Origin: an uncultured Limosilactobacillus sp.
Lineage (GTDB): Bacteria; Bacillota; Bacilli; Lactobacillales; Lactobacillaceae
Assembly (NCBI RefSeq): GCF_934202235.1
Contig: NZ_CAKPXS010000002.1
Coordinates: 1-64,000 of the forward strand
DNA: 64,000 nt
Direction: 5' to 3'
In this document: piece by piece, positions 57,030-64,000 of the stretch
How the letters are laid out: each line of letters opens with the position of its first letter
How positions within the stretch are numbered: position 1 is the first letter of the stretch
Notes under the pieces: model-generated
Database searches by the model: none
The model's input: only the letters and a program-made list of their open reading frames with translations
Told to the model about the DNA's origin: nothing
Program-made: the position numbers and the translations under genes

Positions 57030-58436
57030 ATGACGACTCAAAAGTCAATGGCTAAGACGTACACCGCCATTTTTTCGGTGGCTCTGATGACCTTCCTGGG
57101 GGTGCTCAACGAAACATCCATGAACGTAACTTATCCGGAACTATCGCGGACTTTTGGTATTTCGCTGGACATTATCCAGTGGATTACCGCTGGTTACCTG
57201 TTAATGGTGACGATTGTAATGGGGACGACGGCCTACTTGTTGCGGCAGTATCCCGCTAAGCGGATTCACTTATTTTGTGTTACTGCCTTTATCGTTGGTG
57301 ACGTGGTGGCAGCAACGGCGACTAACTTTGGCCTCTTGCTAGGGGGCCGGCTGATTCAAGCAGTCGCTACCGGCCTGGCAACCCCGACGATGTTCTTCCT
57401 GATTTTCACGGCCATTCCCCGCCACCAATTGGCAACGATGACCGGGATCGGGGCAATGGTGATTTCCCTGGCGCCGGCCCTGGGACCGACGTACGGTGGG
57501 GCGGTTGCCGGTGCCTGTTCGTGGCGGATGATTTTTTGGATTCTGCTCCCCATTGCCCTCATTAGCTTGGTAGCCGGGCAGTGGAGTATCAGTAACCAGC
57601 CAGCCGGGAATAACAAGCCGTTCAGCTTTGCCAGTTTGATGCTCCTAGCACTAGCATTGGTGGGCATTGTTTACGCGGTCTCCACAATTGGTAATGGTTT
57701 TAATAGATGGTTCTGCCTCTACTTATTGGCGGGCTTCGTCTTCTTTGGAGCCTTTATTTACACTAACGGGCACGGTGAGTCGCAGCTGCTGGGCTTAGAA
57801 ATCCTCAAGCTGACCACCGTCCGTCTGTCGACAGTTACCTACTTCCTGTTACAGTTTATCAACATTGGGATTTCGCTGGTCATTCCGGTCTACTGCCAGT
57901 ATGTCCTGCACAGCAGTGCACTGGTGGCGGGATTGGTCTTACTTCCCGGGTCAATTGCCGGGGCTGTTACCTCACCGCTGATGGGCCGGGTGGCTGACCA
58001 GTACGGTTATGGTAAGCCGGTTGTCGGTGGTGGTGTCCTCCTGGTGATCGGTACTGGTTTATACGCTGTTTTTCAGTCACGGCTAACCCCAATGATGATG
58101 ATGTGGTTCTTTGTGTTCACCCGGATCGGTTTTAATTCTGCATTTTCGACAACCATGGCCAACGCCACGACGCTCGTGACACCACGGCAGGCCGCAGACG
58201 TTAATTCACTCTTTAACATGGTTCAGCAGTTTGCGGGTTCACTCGGGGTGGTTTTGCTGACTGCCTTAATGGCCCTTTTTCAGAATACTGGTAAGGGGAC
58301 CATGGCGGCCCGGACCTTTATTGGTGGCCAGTTAGACTTCTGGTTGCTATTGGGGTTGGCAGTTGCTGTCCTGGTTGCTACTGCCACTAATTTCACGATC
58401 CAACGGTTGGACCAGCAAACGGGAATGGCAGCTTAG
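57030..58436 (+). CDS. MFS transporter, DHA2 (EmrB/LmrB-type) drug efflux
   Basis: The 468-residue protein has 14 predicted transmembrane segments. It shows the DHA2 signature around TM1 (NETSMNVTYPELSRTFGISLDIIQWITAGYLL) and the TM5 antiporter motif GAMVISLAPALGPTYGGAVAGACSWRMIF. A conserved late loop reads ATTLVTPRQAADVNSLFNMVQQFAGSLG. It exports hydrophobic drugs or bile-like compounds in exchange for protons. CAAGGAGTG precedes the ATG. Substrate unknown. Confidence 0.9.
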   Translation: MTTQKSMAKTYTAIFSVALMTFLGVLNETSMNVTYPELSRTFGISLDIIQWITAGYLLMVTIVMGTTAYLLRQYPAKRIHLFCVTAFIVGDVVAATATNFGLLLGGRLIQAVATGLATPTMFFLIFTAIPRHQLATMTGIGAMVISLAPALGPTYGGAVAGACSWRMIFWILLPIALISLVAGQWSISNQPAGNNKPFSFASLMLLALALVGIVYAVSTIGNGFNRWFCLYLLAGFVFFGAFIYTNGHGESQLLGLEILKLTTVRLSTVTYFLLQFINIGISLVIPVYCQYVLHSSALVAGLVLLPGSIAGAVTSPLMGRVADQYGYGKPVVGGGVLLVIGTGLYAVFQSRLTPMMMMWFFVFTRIGFNSAFSTTMANATTLVTPRQAADVNSLFNMVQQFAGSLGVVLLTALMALFQNTGKGTMAARTFIGGQLDFWLLLGLAVAVLVATATNFTIQRLDQQTGMAA

Positions 58437-58516
58437 ACTGTGGTGGCGCTTTATTGCGTCCCACTGGTTCCTCAGTTATAATGAAATTGTGTGAATAAGA
58501 AAGGATGTCGACAACA

Positions 58517-59110
58517 ATGGCAGAAGTAATTGACCAAATTGATATGGATCAAGTTAAAAAACAAGTAGCAACTGGGTTGAACGAGTTGTTGGAGCAGGCA
58601 CACCTCAATGAAGGCGACCTGGTAGTTCTTGGTCTCAGTACTAGTGAAGTCCATGGCGGCCGAATTGGGAAGGAATCAAACGTTGATATTGCCCGCGATA
58701 TCGTCAAGACGATAGTGGACATTATCCGTCAGCACAAGCTGCACCTGGCTGTTCAGGGCTGTGAACACCTGAACCGGGCACTGGTTGTCGAACGCAGTGT
58801 TGCTAAGGAACGGGGATTTGAACAAGTTACGGTCTTCCCAGCATTGCATGCTGGTGGTTCCGGCCAGATTGCGGCCTTTGAAAACTTCCACGACCCAATT
58901 GAAGTGGAACACATTACGGCCGAAGCTGGGATGGATATTGGGGATACCTGTGTTGGGATGCACGTCAAGTTCGTCCAGGTTCCTGTCCGGACCTCGGTGA
59001 AGGAAATTGGGCTGGCCCACACTACTTACTTGCGGACGCGGCCGAAGCTCATCGGTGGTGCCCGCGCGAAGTACGAATGGGATCCCTTTGGTGAAAAGGA
59101 TCAGAAGTAA
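58517..59110 (+). CDS. UPF0340 (TIGR01440, YwlG-like) protein
   Basis: The 197-residue protein carries the family motifs VVLGLSTSEVHGGRIG, VQGCEHLNRALVVER, FPALHAGGSGQIAAFE, and EAGMDIGDTCVGMHVK. Homologues are conserved in Firmicutes and lack an established function. AAAGGATG stands about 10 bp ahead of the chosen ATG; an in-frame ATG four codons earlier is closer to the ribosome binding site than usual. It is monocistronic, with a terminator downstream. Confidence 0.92.
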   Translation: MAEVIDQIDMDQVKKQVATGLNELLEQAHLNEGDLVVLGLSTSEVHGGRIGKESNVDIARDIVKTIVDIIRQHKLHLAVQGCEHLNRALVVERSVAKERGFEQVTVFPALHAGGSGQIAAFENFHDPIEVEHITAEAGMDIGDTCVGMHVKFVQVPVRTSVKEIGLAHTTYLRTRPKLIGGARAKYEWDPFGEKDQK

Positions 59111-59128
59111 TCAATAAATCACTACTTG

Positions 59129-59160
59129 CCCGTGACACAATTGGCTGTCACGGGTCTTTC
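59129..59160 (+). terminator. Terminator after the UPF0340 gene
   Basis: CCCGTGACA / TGTCACGGG is a perfect 9-bp stem followed by TCTTTC. Confidence 0.82.
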
Positions 59161-59221
59161 ATGACTGATAAAGCATTGGTTGACGGTTGGCATAATTGCG
59201 TGGAGAAGAAGGGATATTGAG

Positions 59222-59935
59222 ATGAAAAAATTTTTTACCGTTTTAGGTGGGATGGGGACACTGGCCACAGAAAGCTACGTCCGGCTGCTGGATAAACGAA
59301 CGCCGACGAAGAGTGACCAGGACTACTTAGACTACCTCGTCGTTAATCACGCAACGATTCCTGACCGGACGAGCTGGATTTTAGACCACAGCAAGCCGAG
59401 CCCCCTGGAACCGCTGCTAGAAGACGTCAAGCAACAGAGCCTCCTCAAGCCTGAATTCTTTGTGTTAATTTGCAATACCGCTCATTATTCTTACGATGCT
59501 TTACAGGCTGCGACTAAAATTCCGATCCTTAACATGTTGCAGGAAACCGTCAAAGCGATTAAAAGCATTCGGCCGACTGCCAAAAGGGTGGGCCTGTTAG
59601 GGACATATGGTACCTTGCGGTCAGGGATCTATGATCATTACATCACGGATGCTGGTTATACCCTGGTAAAGCCAACGGCAGAACTCCAGGAGCTCACGGA
59701 AGACTTGATTTACAATGACATTAAGCAGCGCGGTCAGTCAGACGACGAAAAGTACCACCGGCTTATCAAAAGAATGTCAGAGGAAATGAACTGTGATATT
59801 GTCATCCTCGGTTGTACCGAACTGTCATTTGCCGAAGAGATGTCTCCCGAAAAAGATTACCCGGTTGCTGATTCACAGTCCATCATCGTTGATCGTTCAC
59901 TTGAGCTGGGCCTGAAAATGCAGAAGGGAAAGTAA
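59222..59935 (+). CDS. Aspartate/glutamate racemase family protein
   Basis: The 237-residue protein starts KKFFTVLGGMGTLATESYVRLL and has the two catalytic cysteines of the PLP-independent racemases: Cys84 in LICNTAHYS and Cys198 in VILGCTELS. The residues following (SLEL) fit aspartate racemase-like enzymes. It interconverts D- and L-aspartate or glutamate for peptidoglycan precursor supply. AAGAAGGGAT precedes ATG 59222, preferred over 59180. The next gene starts 3 bp downstream, suggesting an operon. Confidence 0.92.
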   Translation: MKKFFTVLGGMGTLATESYVRLLDKRTPTKSDQDYLDYLVVNHATIPDRTSWILDHSKPSPLEPLLEDVKQQSLLKPEFFVLICNTAHYSYDALQAATKIPILNMLQETVKAIKSIRPTAKRVGLLGTYGTLRSGIYDHYITDAGYTLVKPTAELQELTEDLIYNDIKQRGQSDDEKYHRLIKRMSEEMNCDIVILGCTELSFAEEMSPEKDYPVADSQSIIVDRSLELGLKMQKGK

Positions 59936-59938
59936 CCA

Positions 59939-60379
59939 ATGACTAAGCAGGTGAAGCCGGTTTACCAGGCCTGCTGGGTAATTTTCTGTGTACTCCTTTG
60001 CCTTGGGGTAGCACTTGGTGGCAAGCATTACCGTCAACAGAAAAACTGGCACCGTTTCGCCGGCACCTACTACGCCTACGTCCCCGATAATGGACAGGTG
60101 CACAAGGTGAAACTAACGATTCCAGCTGACCACCAGGTGGCAACGCTCAAAATTGTGGACAGCACGCGGGGTGAGAGCCCGCACGTCAAGAAGGTTAACC
60201 GGTTGAAGATTAATTCCGGGCACCAGACGATGACCGTCATCGGCTATCCGGGTACGCCGGCTGACCACTACCGCCACGTCGCTACCACGATTCAACTGAC
60301 CACGGCGGGAAAAACGCGGACGTATTACCGCGAGGGGACACCCCAACAGCAGAAACGAGAAAAACACTTTCAACAGTAA
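59939..60379 (+). CDS. Hypothetical membrane-anchored protein (146 aa)
   Basis: One N-terminal transmembrane helix (ACWVIFCVLLCLGVALGG, residues ~11-28) is followed by a ~115-residue extracytoplasmic domain. That domain has alternating strands (FAGTYYAYVPDNGQVHKVKLTI, HQTMTVIGYPGTP, HVATTIQLTT), and the tail is Lys/Gln-rich. It starts 3 bp after the racemase stop, so it is almost certainly cotranscribed. There is no lipobox or known domain; a cell-envelope role is possible from topology and neighbour alone. Confidence 0.68.
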   Translation: MTKQVKPVYQACWVIFCVLLCLGVALGGKHYRQQKNWHRFAGTYYAYVPDNGQVHKVKLTIPADHQVATLKIVDSTRGESPHVKKVNRLKINSGHQTMTVIGYPGTPADHYRHVATTIQLTTAGKTRTYYREGTPQQQKREKHFQQ

Positions 60380-60384
60380 AATTA

Positions 60385-60421
60385 AGGCCAGACTGCCACA
60401 ACGGTAGCCTGGCCTATTTTT
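60385..60421 (+). terminator. Terminator after the racemase operon
   Basis: AGGCCAG / CTGGCCT with an inner stem is followed by ATTTTT. Confidence 0.82.
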
Positions 60422-60510
60422 GGCAGCGCTTACCATGACAGATAAGTAACAAATGGTCAGCGTTTAATGGGCAACAGCTGATAGTGTGTTACAATGGTAA
60501 CGTTAACAAA

Positions 60511-60522
60511 TGGTCTAGTTCA
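60511..60522 (+). promoter_or_regulatory. Putative GntR/HutC-type operator
   Basis: TGGTCTAGTTCA is a near-match to the palindrome TGGTCTAGACCA bound by UTRA-domain GntR regulators. It lies 26 bp before the gntR start, downstream of TACAAT (60490-60495). It is suited to autoregulation. Confidence 0.45.
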
Positions 60523-60548
60523 TAATTTGAAAGAAATGGGGAATTAGC

Positions 60549-61250
60549 ATGGCATCACCTGTATATATTCAAATTCATAATGACCTCCGAAAGAGTATCG
60601 AGGATGGTAAGTGGGGCGTCGGTGAAAAAATTCCGGCAGAGCGTGAGTTAGCCTCCCAGTTTGGTGTCAGCCGGATGACGCTGCGGCAGGCAATTCAGAC
60701 GCTTGTTGATGAAGGGGTCCTGGAGCGCCGAGTTGGTGCCGGGACCTTCGTGGCCAACCGAAAGGTCCAAGAAAAGATGGCAGGGGTTACCAGTTTTACC
60801 GAACTGATGCAAAAAGCTGGTAAAACACCGTCGTCACGGACGATCTCCTACCACCTCACGACCCCGTCAGAAACTGAAATCGATAAATTGGATCTCAAAG
60901 CTGGCGAGCAGGTTTTGCGGATGGAACGGGTTCGCTATGCCAATAACGTTCCTATTTGTTACGAAATTGCGACGGTTCCCGCTTCAATGGTTCAAGACTT
61001 TTCTAAGGCAGAAGTTACCAGTTCGTTTTATAATACTCTTGAAACAAAAGCTCACCTCACTCCGGGACACACTACCCAGCATGTTTCGGCATCCAATGCT
61101 AACGAAAAAATTGCTGAGTACCTGGATATCCGGCGCGGGGATGCCCTTTTGCGGACAACCCAGGTTTCTTACCTCACTGATGGTCGGCCATTCGAGTATG
61201 TCCACGCCCGTTACGTCGGCAAACGGTTTGAGTTTGTCCTGGAAAAATAG
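60549..61250 (+). CDS. GntR-family regulator with UTRA domain (HutC subfamily)
   Basis: The 233-residue protein has a winged helix-turn-helix (residues ~5-70; VSRMTLRQAIQTLVDEGVLERRVGAGTFV) followed by a UTRA effector domain (~85-230; ERVRYANNVPICYEIATVPASM, DALLRTTQVSYLTDGRPFEYVHARYVGKRF). HutC-type regulators bind a small-molecule effector such as an amino sugar phosphate or urocanate. It is 20 bp upstream of pncB, and the operon continues to nadE. The physiological signal is therefore unclear: it could regulate these genes or be a neighbour read through. The operator-like site upstream supports autoregulation. Confidence 0.92.
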   Translation: MASPVYIQIHNDLRKSIEDGKWGVGEKIPAERELASQFGVSRMTLRQAIQTLVDEGVLERRVGAGTFVANRKVQEKMAGVTSFTELMQKAGKTPSSRTISYHLTTPSETEIDKLDLKAGEQVLRMERVRYANNVPICYEIATVPASMVQDFSKAEVTSSFYNTLETKAHLTPGHTTQHVSASNANEKIAEYLDIRRGDALLRTTQVSYLTDGRPFEYVHARYVGKRFEFVLEK

Positions 61251-61270
61251 TAGGAGGATAATTTTCTCAC

Positions 61271-62761
61271 ATGGATTTTAAGTATCCAGACGATAGTTGT
61301 GCATTGCACACCGATGCCTACGAACTGTCAATGATGCAGACGTACTGGCAAGAGGGGATGGCGGACCGTCAGGCAATTTTTGAGGCCTTTTTCCGCAAGA
61401 TGCCGTTTAATAACGGGTATGCCGTTTTTGCCGGTCTTGATCACATTATTCGTTATGTGAAGCAGTTGCACTTCAGTAAGTCTGATATTGACTATTTGCG
61501 GTCGACGAAGCAATTTGATGATGGCTTTTTAGACTACCTGCAGAATTGGCATTTCACTGGGACTATTCGCAGTATGGTGGAAGGCGAGTTGGTCTTTAAC
61601 CACGAACCGCTGGTTCAGGTGGAAGCGTCAATGATGGATGCCCAGTTGGTTGAGACTGCCATCCTCAACATCATCAACTACCAGGTAGTGGTCGCAACCA
61701 AGGCTTCCCGCATCAAACACATTGTCGGTAACCAGCCGGTAATGGAGTTTGGCTCACGGCGAGCACAGGAATTTGATGCGGCCTTGTGGGGAACCCGTGC
61801 AGCTTATATTGGTGGGTTCGATGCCACGAGTAATGTCCGTGCGGGAAAGCTGTTTGGGATTCCTATTTCTGGGACCCACGCTCACGCCTTAGTGCAGGCT
61901 TACATGAACGATTACGCTGCCTTTAAGGCCTATGCAGAAACCCACCACAACTGTGTTTTCCTGGTTGACACCTTTGATACGTTGAAGAGCGGGGTGCCAA
62001 GTGCCATCAAAGTGGCTGATGAGTTTGGTGACAAGATTAACTTCCAGGGAGTCCGGATTGACAGTGGCGACATGGCCTACCTCTCCAAGCGAGTTCGTCA
62101 AATGCTTGACGATGCGGGTTATCCTGATGCGAAGATTTACGCCTCTAACGGTCTTGATGAAAAGACAATTATGAACCTGATGATTCAGGGAGCCAAAATC
62201 GACGTGTGGGGTGTTGGGACCAAGCTGATCACTGCTTACGACCAGCCAACCCTCGACGCCGTCTATAAGATGGTTGCCTTTGAAAATGAGGCTGGTGAGA
62301 TGGTCGACACGATTAAGTTGTCGAACAACGCCGCTAAAATGTCGACACCTGGTAAGCACCAGGTTTGGCGAATTACTGACAGCGTTGATGGTAAGAACGA
62401 GGGGGACTACGTGACCTTGTGGGGTGAAGATCCACGCCAACTCGATTCCTTATACATGTTTGATCCGAACCATACTTACTTGCACAAGACGGTCAACGAC
62501 TTTATTGCCCGTCCGCTGTTGCAGGAGATCTTTGTGGATGGTGAGCTGGTTTATGATGAGCCGAGTCTGGAAGAAATTCACCAGTCACGGCGCCTCCACC
62601 TTGACCGTCTGTGGGAAGAATATAAGCGGGACCTTAATCCCGAAGTCTACCCGGTCGACCTTTCGCAAAAGTGTTATGACAACAAGATGAAGATGATCAA
62701 TTACGTTCATAATTACGTTGCTCAGATGAGTAAGGACCAGGAAAAGCAGGCGAAGAAATGA
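61271..62761 (+). CDS. pncB: Nicotinate phosphoribosyltransferase
   Basis: The 496-residue enzyme has the NAPRTase landmarks: [63 protein letters not shown] and [14 protein letters not shown]. It converts nicotinate and PRPP, with ATP, to nicotinate mononucleotide, the entry step of the Preiss-Handler route. TAGGAGGAT precedes the ATG, 20 bp after the gntR stop. It overlaps nadE by ATGA, consistent with coupled NAD salvage. Confidence 0.95.
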   Translation: MDFKYPDDSCALHTDAYELSMMQTYWQEGMADRQAIFEAFFRKMPFNNGYAVFAGLDHIIRYVKQLHFSKSDIDYLRSTKQFDDGFLDYLQNWHFTGTIRSMVEGELVFNHEPLVQVEASMMDAQLVETAILNIINYQVVVATKASRIKHIVGNQPVMEFGSRRAQEFDAALWGTRAAYIGGFDATSNVRAGKLFGIPISGTHAHALVQAYMNDYAAFKAYAETHHNCVFLVDTFDTLKSGVPSAIKVADEFGDKINFQGVRIDSGDMAYLSKRVRQMLDDAGYPDAKIYASNGLDEKTIMNLMIQGAKIDVWGVGTKLITAYDQPTLDAVYKMVAFENEAGEMVDTIKLSNNAAKMSTPGKHQVWRITDSVDGKNEGDYVTLWGEDPRQLDSLYMFDPNHTYLHKTVNDFIARPLLQEIFVDGELVYDEPSLEEIHQSRRLHLDRLWEEYKRDLNPEVYPVDLSQKCYDNKMKMINYVHNYVAQMSKDQEKQAKK

Positions 62762-63585
62762 GAAAATTACAGCAAGTCATCATTAACCAACTAGGTGTTC
62801 GCCCGCAAATTGACCCGCAGGAAGAAATTGACCGGCGGGTGGCTTTTCTGCAGGAATACCTCAAGAAGACGGGGATGAAGACCCTTGTTCTTGGTATTTC
62901 CGGCGGCCAGGACTCCTCACTAGCCGGTCGCCTGGCACAATTAGCCGTGACTGGTCTTCGTCAGTCAACGGGTGACAGCGCCTATCAGTTCGTTGCCGTC
63001 CGCCTGCCCTATGGTGGACAAGCGGATGAAGACGACGCGATGTTTGCCATTGAGGACTTTATTCATCCGGACGTGGTGATGCGGGTGAATATCAAGGATG
63101 CCACTGACGCCATGGTGGGGGCCGTTGAAGATAACAGACTGACGGTGTCTGACTTTAACAAGGGCAACATTAAGGCCCGCCAGCGGATGATCGCTCAGTA
63201 TGCCATTGCTGGTGCTCGCCGGGGAGCAGTGGTCGGCACTGACCATGCTGCCGAAGCTGTAACCGGTTTTTACACTAAGTTTGGTGACGGCGGGGCAGAT
63301 TTGACGCCACTCTCCGGCTTAGATAAGCGCCAGGGCCGGGCCTTGTTGGAGCAGCTGGGGGCGCCAGCACGCCTTTATGAAAAGACACCCACGGCGGACT
63401 TGGAAGATGATCGGCCAGCCCTCCCAGACGAGACGGCACTAGGTGTGACCTACCGGCAAATTGATGACTACCTTGAAGGGGTGGACATTGATGATGACGC
63501 TGCGCAAAAAATTGAGGCCTGGTTTATGAAGACCCGCCATAAGCGGCACCTGCCAGTCAGCCCACGCGATGAGTGGTGGAAGTAG
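62758..63585 (+). CDS. nadE: NAD+ synthetase (ammonia-dependent)
   Basis: The 275-residue enzyme has the N-type ATP pyrophosphatase P-loop SGGQDS (residues 48-53), the [17 protein letters not shown] segment and the [29 protein letters not shown] block that binds deamido-NAD. It amidates deamido-NAD+ to NAD+ using ammonia and ATP; there is no glutaminase domain. The start overlaps the pncB stop, so the operon performs the first and last steps of Preiss-Handler salvage. Confidence 0.96.
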   Translation: MRKLQQVIINQLGVRPQIDPQEEIDRRVAFLQEYLKKTGMKTLVLGISGGQDSSLAGRLAQLAVTGLRQSTGDSAYQFVAVRLPYGGQADEDDAMFAIEDFIHPDVVMRVNIKDATDAMVGAVEDNRLTVSDFNKGNIKARQRMIAQYAIAGARRGAVVGTDHAAEAVTGFYTKFGDGGADLTPLSGLDKRQGRALLEQLGAPARLYEKTPTADLEDDRPALPDETALGVTYRQIDDYLEGVDIDDDAAQKIEAWFMKTRHKRHLPVSPRDEWWK

Positions 63586-63614
63586 GTACCGGTAAAGTAA
63601 GTGAAGTTAACAAC

Positions 63615-63647
63615 GGGGGCTGGGAGAATACAGCCCCCCTGCTTTTT
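63615..63647 (+). terminator. Terminator of the gntR-pncB-nadE operon
   Basis: GGGGGCTG / CAGCCCCC is followed by CTGCTTTTTG. Confidence 0.88.
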
Positions 63648-63667
63648 GTCAACAAGTGAGGAATATT

Positions 63668-64000
63668 GTGGAAGAAAAAACGATTAAATTAGTTACTAAG
63701 GACGTTGATGGTGTTCGTCAACACCAAGTGAAGGCCGCCCTTGACCTGCTCGATGATGGCAACACCATTCCCTTTATCGCGCGTTACCGGAAAGAAATGA
63801 CCGGGGCCCTCGACGAAGTTCAACTCCAGGAGATCGCGACCAGCTATAACAAGGTGGCCGAACTGGAAAAGCGACAACAAACGGTCATCAAGGCCATTAG
63901 TGATGAAGGTAAGCTGACAGCGCAATTAAAAGCGCAGATTCTGGCAGCTGAAGACTTGACGACGGTTGAAGACCTTTACTTGCCATACAAGAAAAAACGG
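63668..64000 (+). CDS. tex: Tex-family RNA-binding transcription accessory protein, 5' part
   Basis: The frame starts at GTG with GTGAGGAA upstream and stays open to the right edge (111 codons seen of a gene usually ~720). The N-terminal Tex domain is recognisable from VRQHQVKAALDLLDDGNTIPFIARYRKEMTGALDEVQLQEI, followed by a helical linker (YNKVAELEKRQQTVIKAI) and TTVEDLYLPYKKKR. Tex is a cytoplasmic nucleic acid-binding protein with YqgF-like, HhH and S1 domains, and affects transcription and expression. The rest, including S1, lies outside the window. Confidence 0.92.
   Translation, partial: MEEKTIKLVTKDVDGVRQHQVKAALDLLDDGNTIPFIARYRKEMTGALDEVQLQEIATSYNKVAELEKRQQTVIKAISDEGKLTAQLKAQILAAEDLTTVEDLYLPYKKKR

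Noticed and set aside
1..64000. Prophage, insertion sequence or integrative element
   Set aside because: No integrase, transposase, attachment repeats, phage structural genes or abrupt change of gene style were seen; the tRNA genes at 56053-56216 are not flanked by a duplicated tRNA end.

Overview
This window looks like a chromosomal segment of a heterofermentative lactobacillus, most likely a Limosilactobacillus-type gut or oral species. The case rests on compact genes with GGAGG-type ribosome binding sites, roughly 50% GC, several LPQTG mucus-binding surface proteins, T-box and TPP riboswitches, and Lactobacillales-typical genes (aspD, dtpT, ykoEDC, pncB-nadE, a cinnamoyl-esterase-like hydrolase). 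The species call is an inference from gene content. No IS element, prophage, CRISPR array or replication origin was seen.

Layout. 1-29 kb is an adhesin-rich stretch. It holds the 3' end of a MucBP-repeat protein (2-1687), a giant 2.7 kaa YSIRK/LPQTG protein (6169-14304), a 526-aa KxYKxGKxW/LPQTG protein (21548-23128) and a 1367-aa YSIRK/LPQTG protein (25018-29121). Between them lie housekeeping and stress genes: a cupin, two flavodoxins, a P-type cation ATPase, an MFS pump, mscL, a small XRE regulator with a membrane protein, a cytochrome b5-like protein, a HesB-like protein, a PepSY protein and aspartate decarboxylase. 29-43 kb carries a tetR-yhgE operon, a minus-strand five-gene metal ABC plus YibE/F operon, corA, an APC permease, a decayed LPXTG remnant and an Lsa-type ABC-F gene. 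The ABC-F gene sits behind a probable attenuator and is interrupted by an amber codon exactly at its catalytic Walker B glutamate. 43-56 kb has cell-wall and small-metabolism genes, a TPP riboswitch with the ykoEDC thiamine-precursor ECF transporter, a T-box with asnA, and dtpT. 56-64 kb has tRNA-Tyr and tRNA-Gln, a DHA2 pump, a UPF0340 protein, an aspartate racemase, a gntR-pncB-nadE operon and the start of tex.

How it works together. The surface proteins share an export and sortase route (YSIRK or KxYKxGKxW signal, LPQTG anchor, MucBP-type repeats) and probably serve mucus or epithelial adhesion. Nitrogen and cofactor economy is prominent: Asn synthesis under tRNA-Asn control, peptide uptake, NAD salvage, thiamine-precursor uptake and aspartate decarboxylation. 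Most transcription units end in clear intrinsic terminators. Several promoters carry recognisable operator architecture (TetR, XRE, GntR/UTRA, MerR-type 19-bp spacer, OmpR-type direct repeat, and a metal-type palindrome).

The best candidates for a second look are the amber codon in the Lsa-type ABC-F gene and its attenuator, the MerR-type promoter without a MerR gene, the metal-ABC/YibE/F operon, the UTRA regulator fused to NAD salvage, and the uncharacterised ~1000-residue N-terminal region of the giant adhesin.
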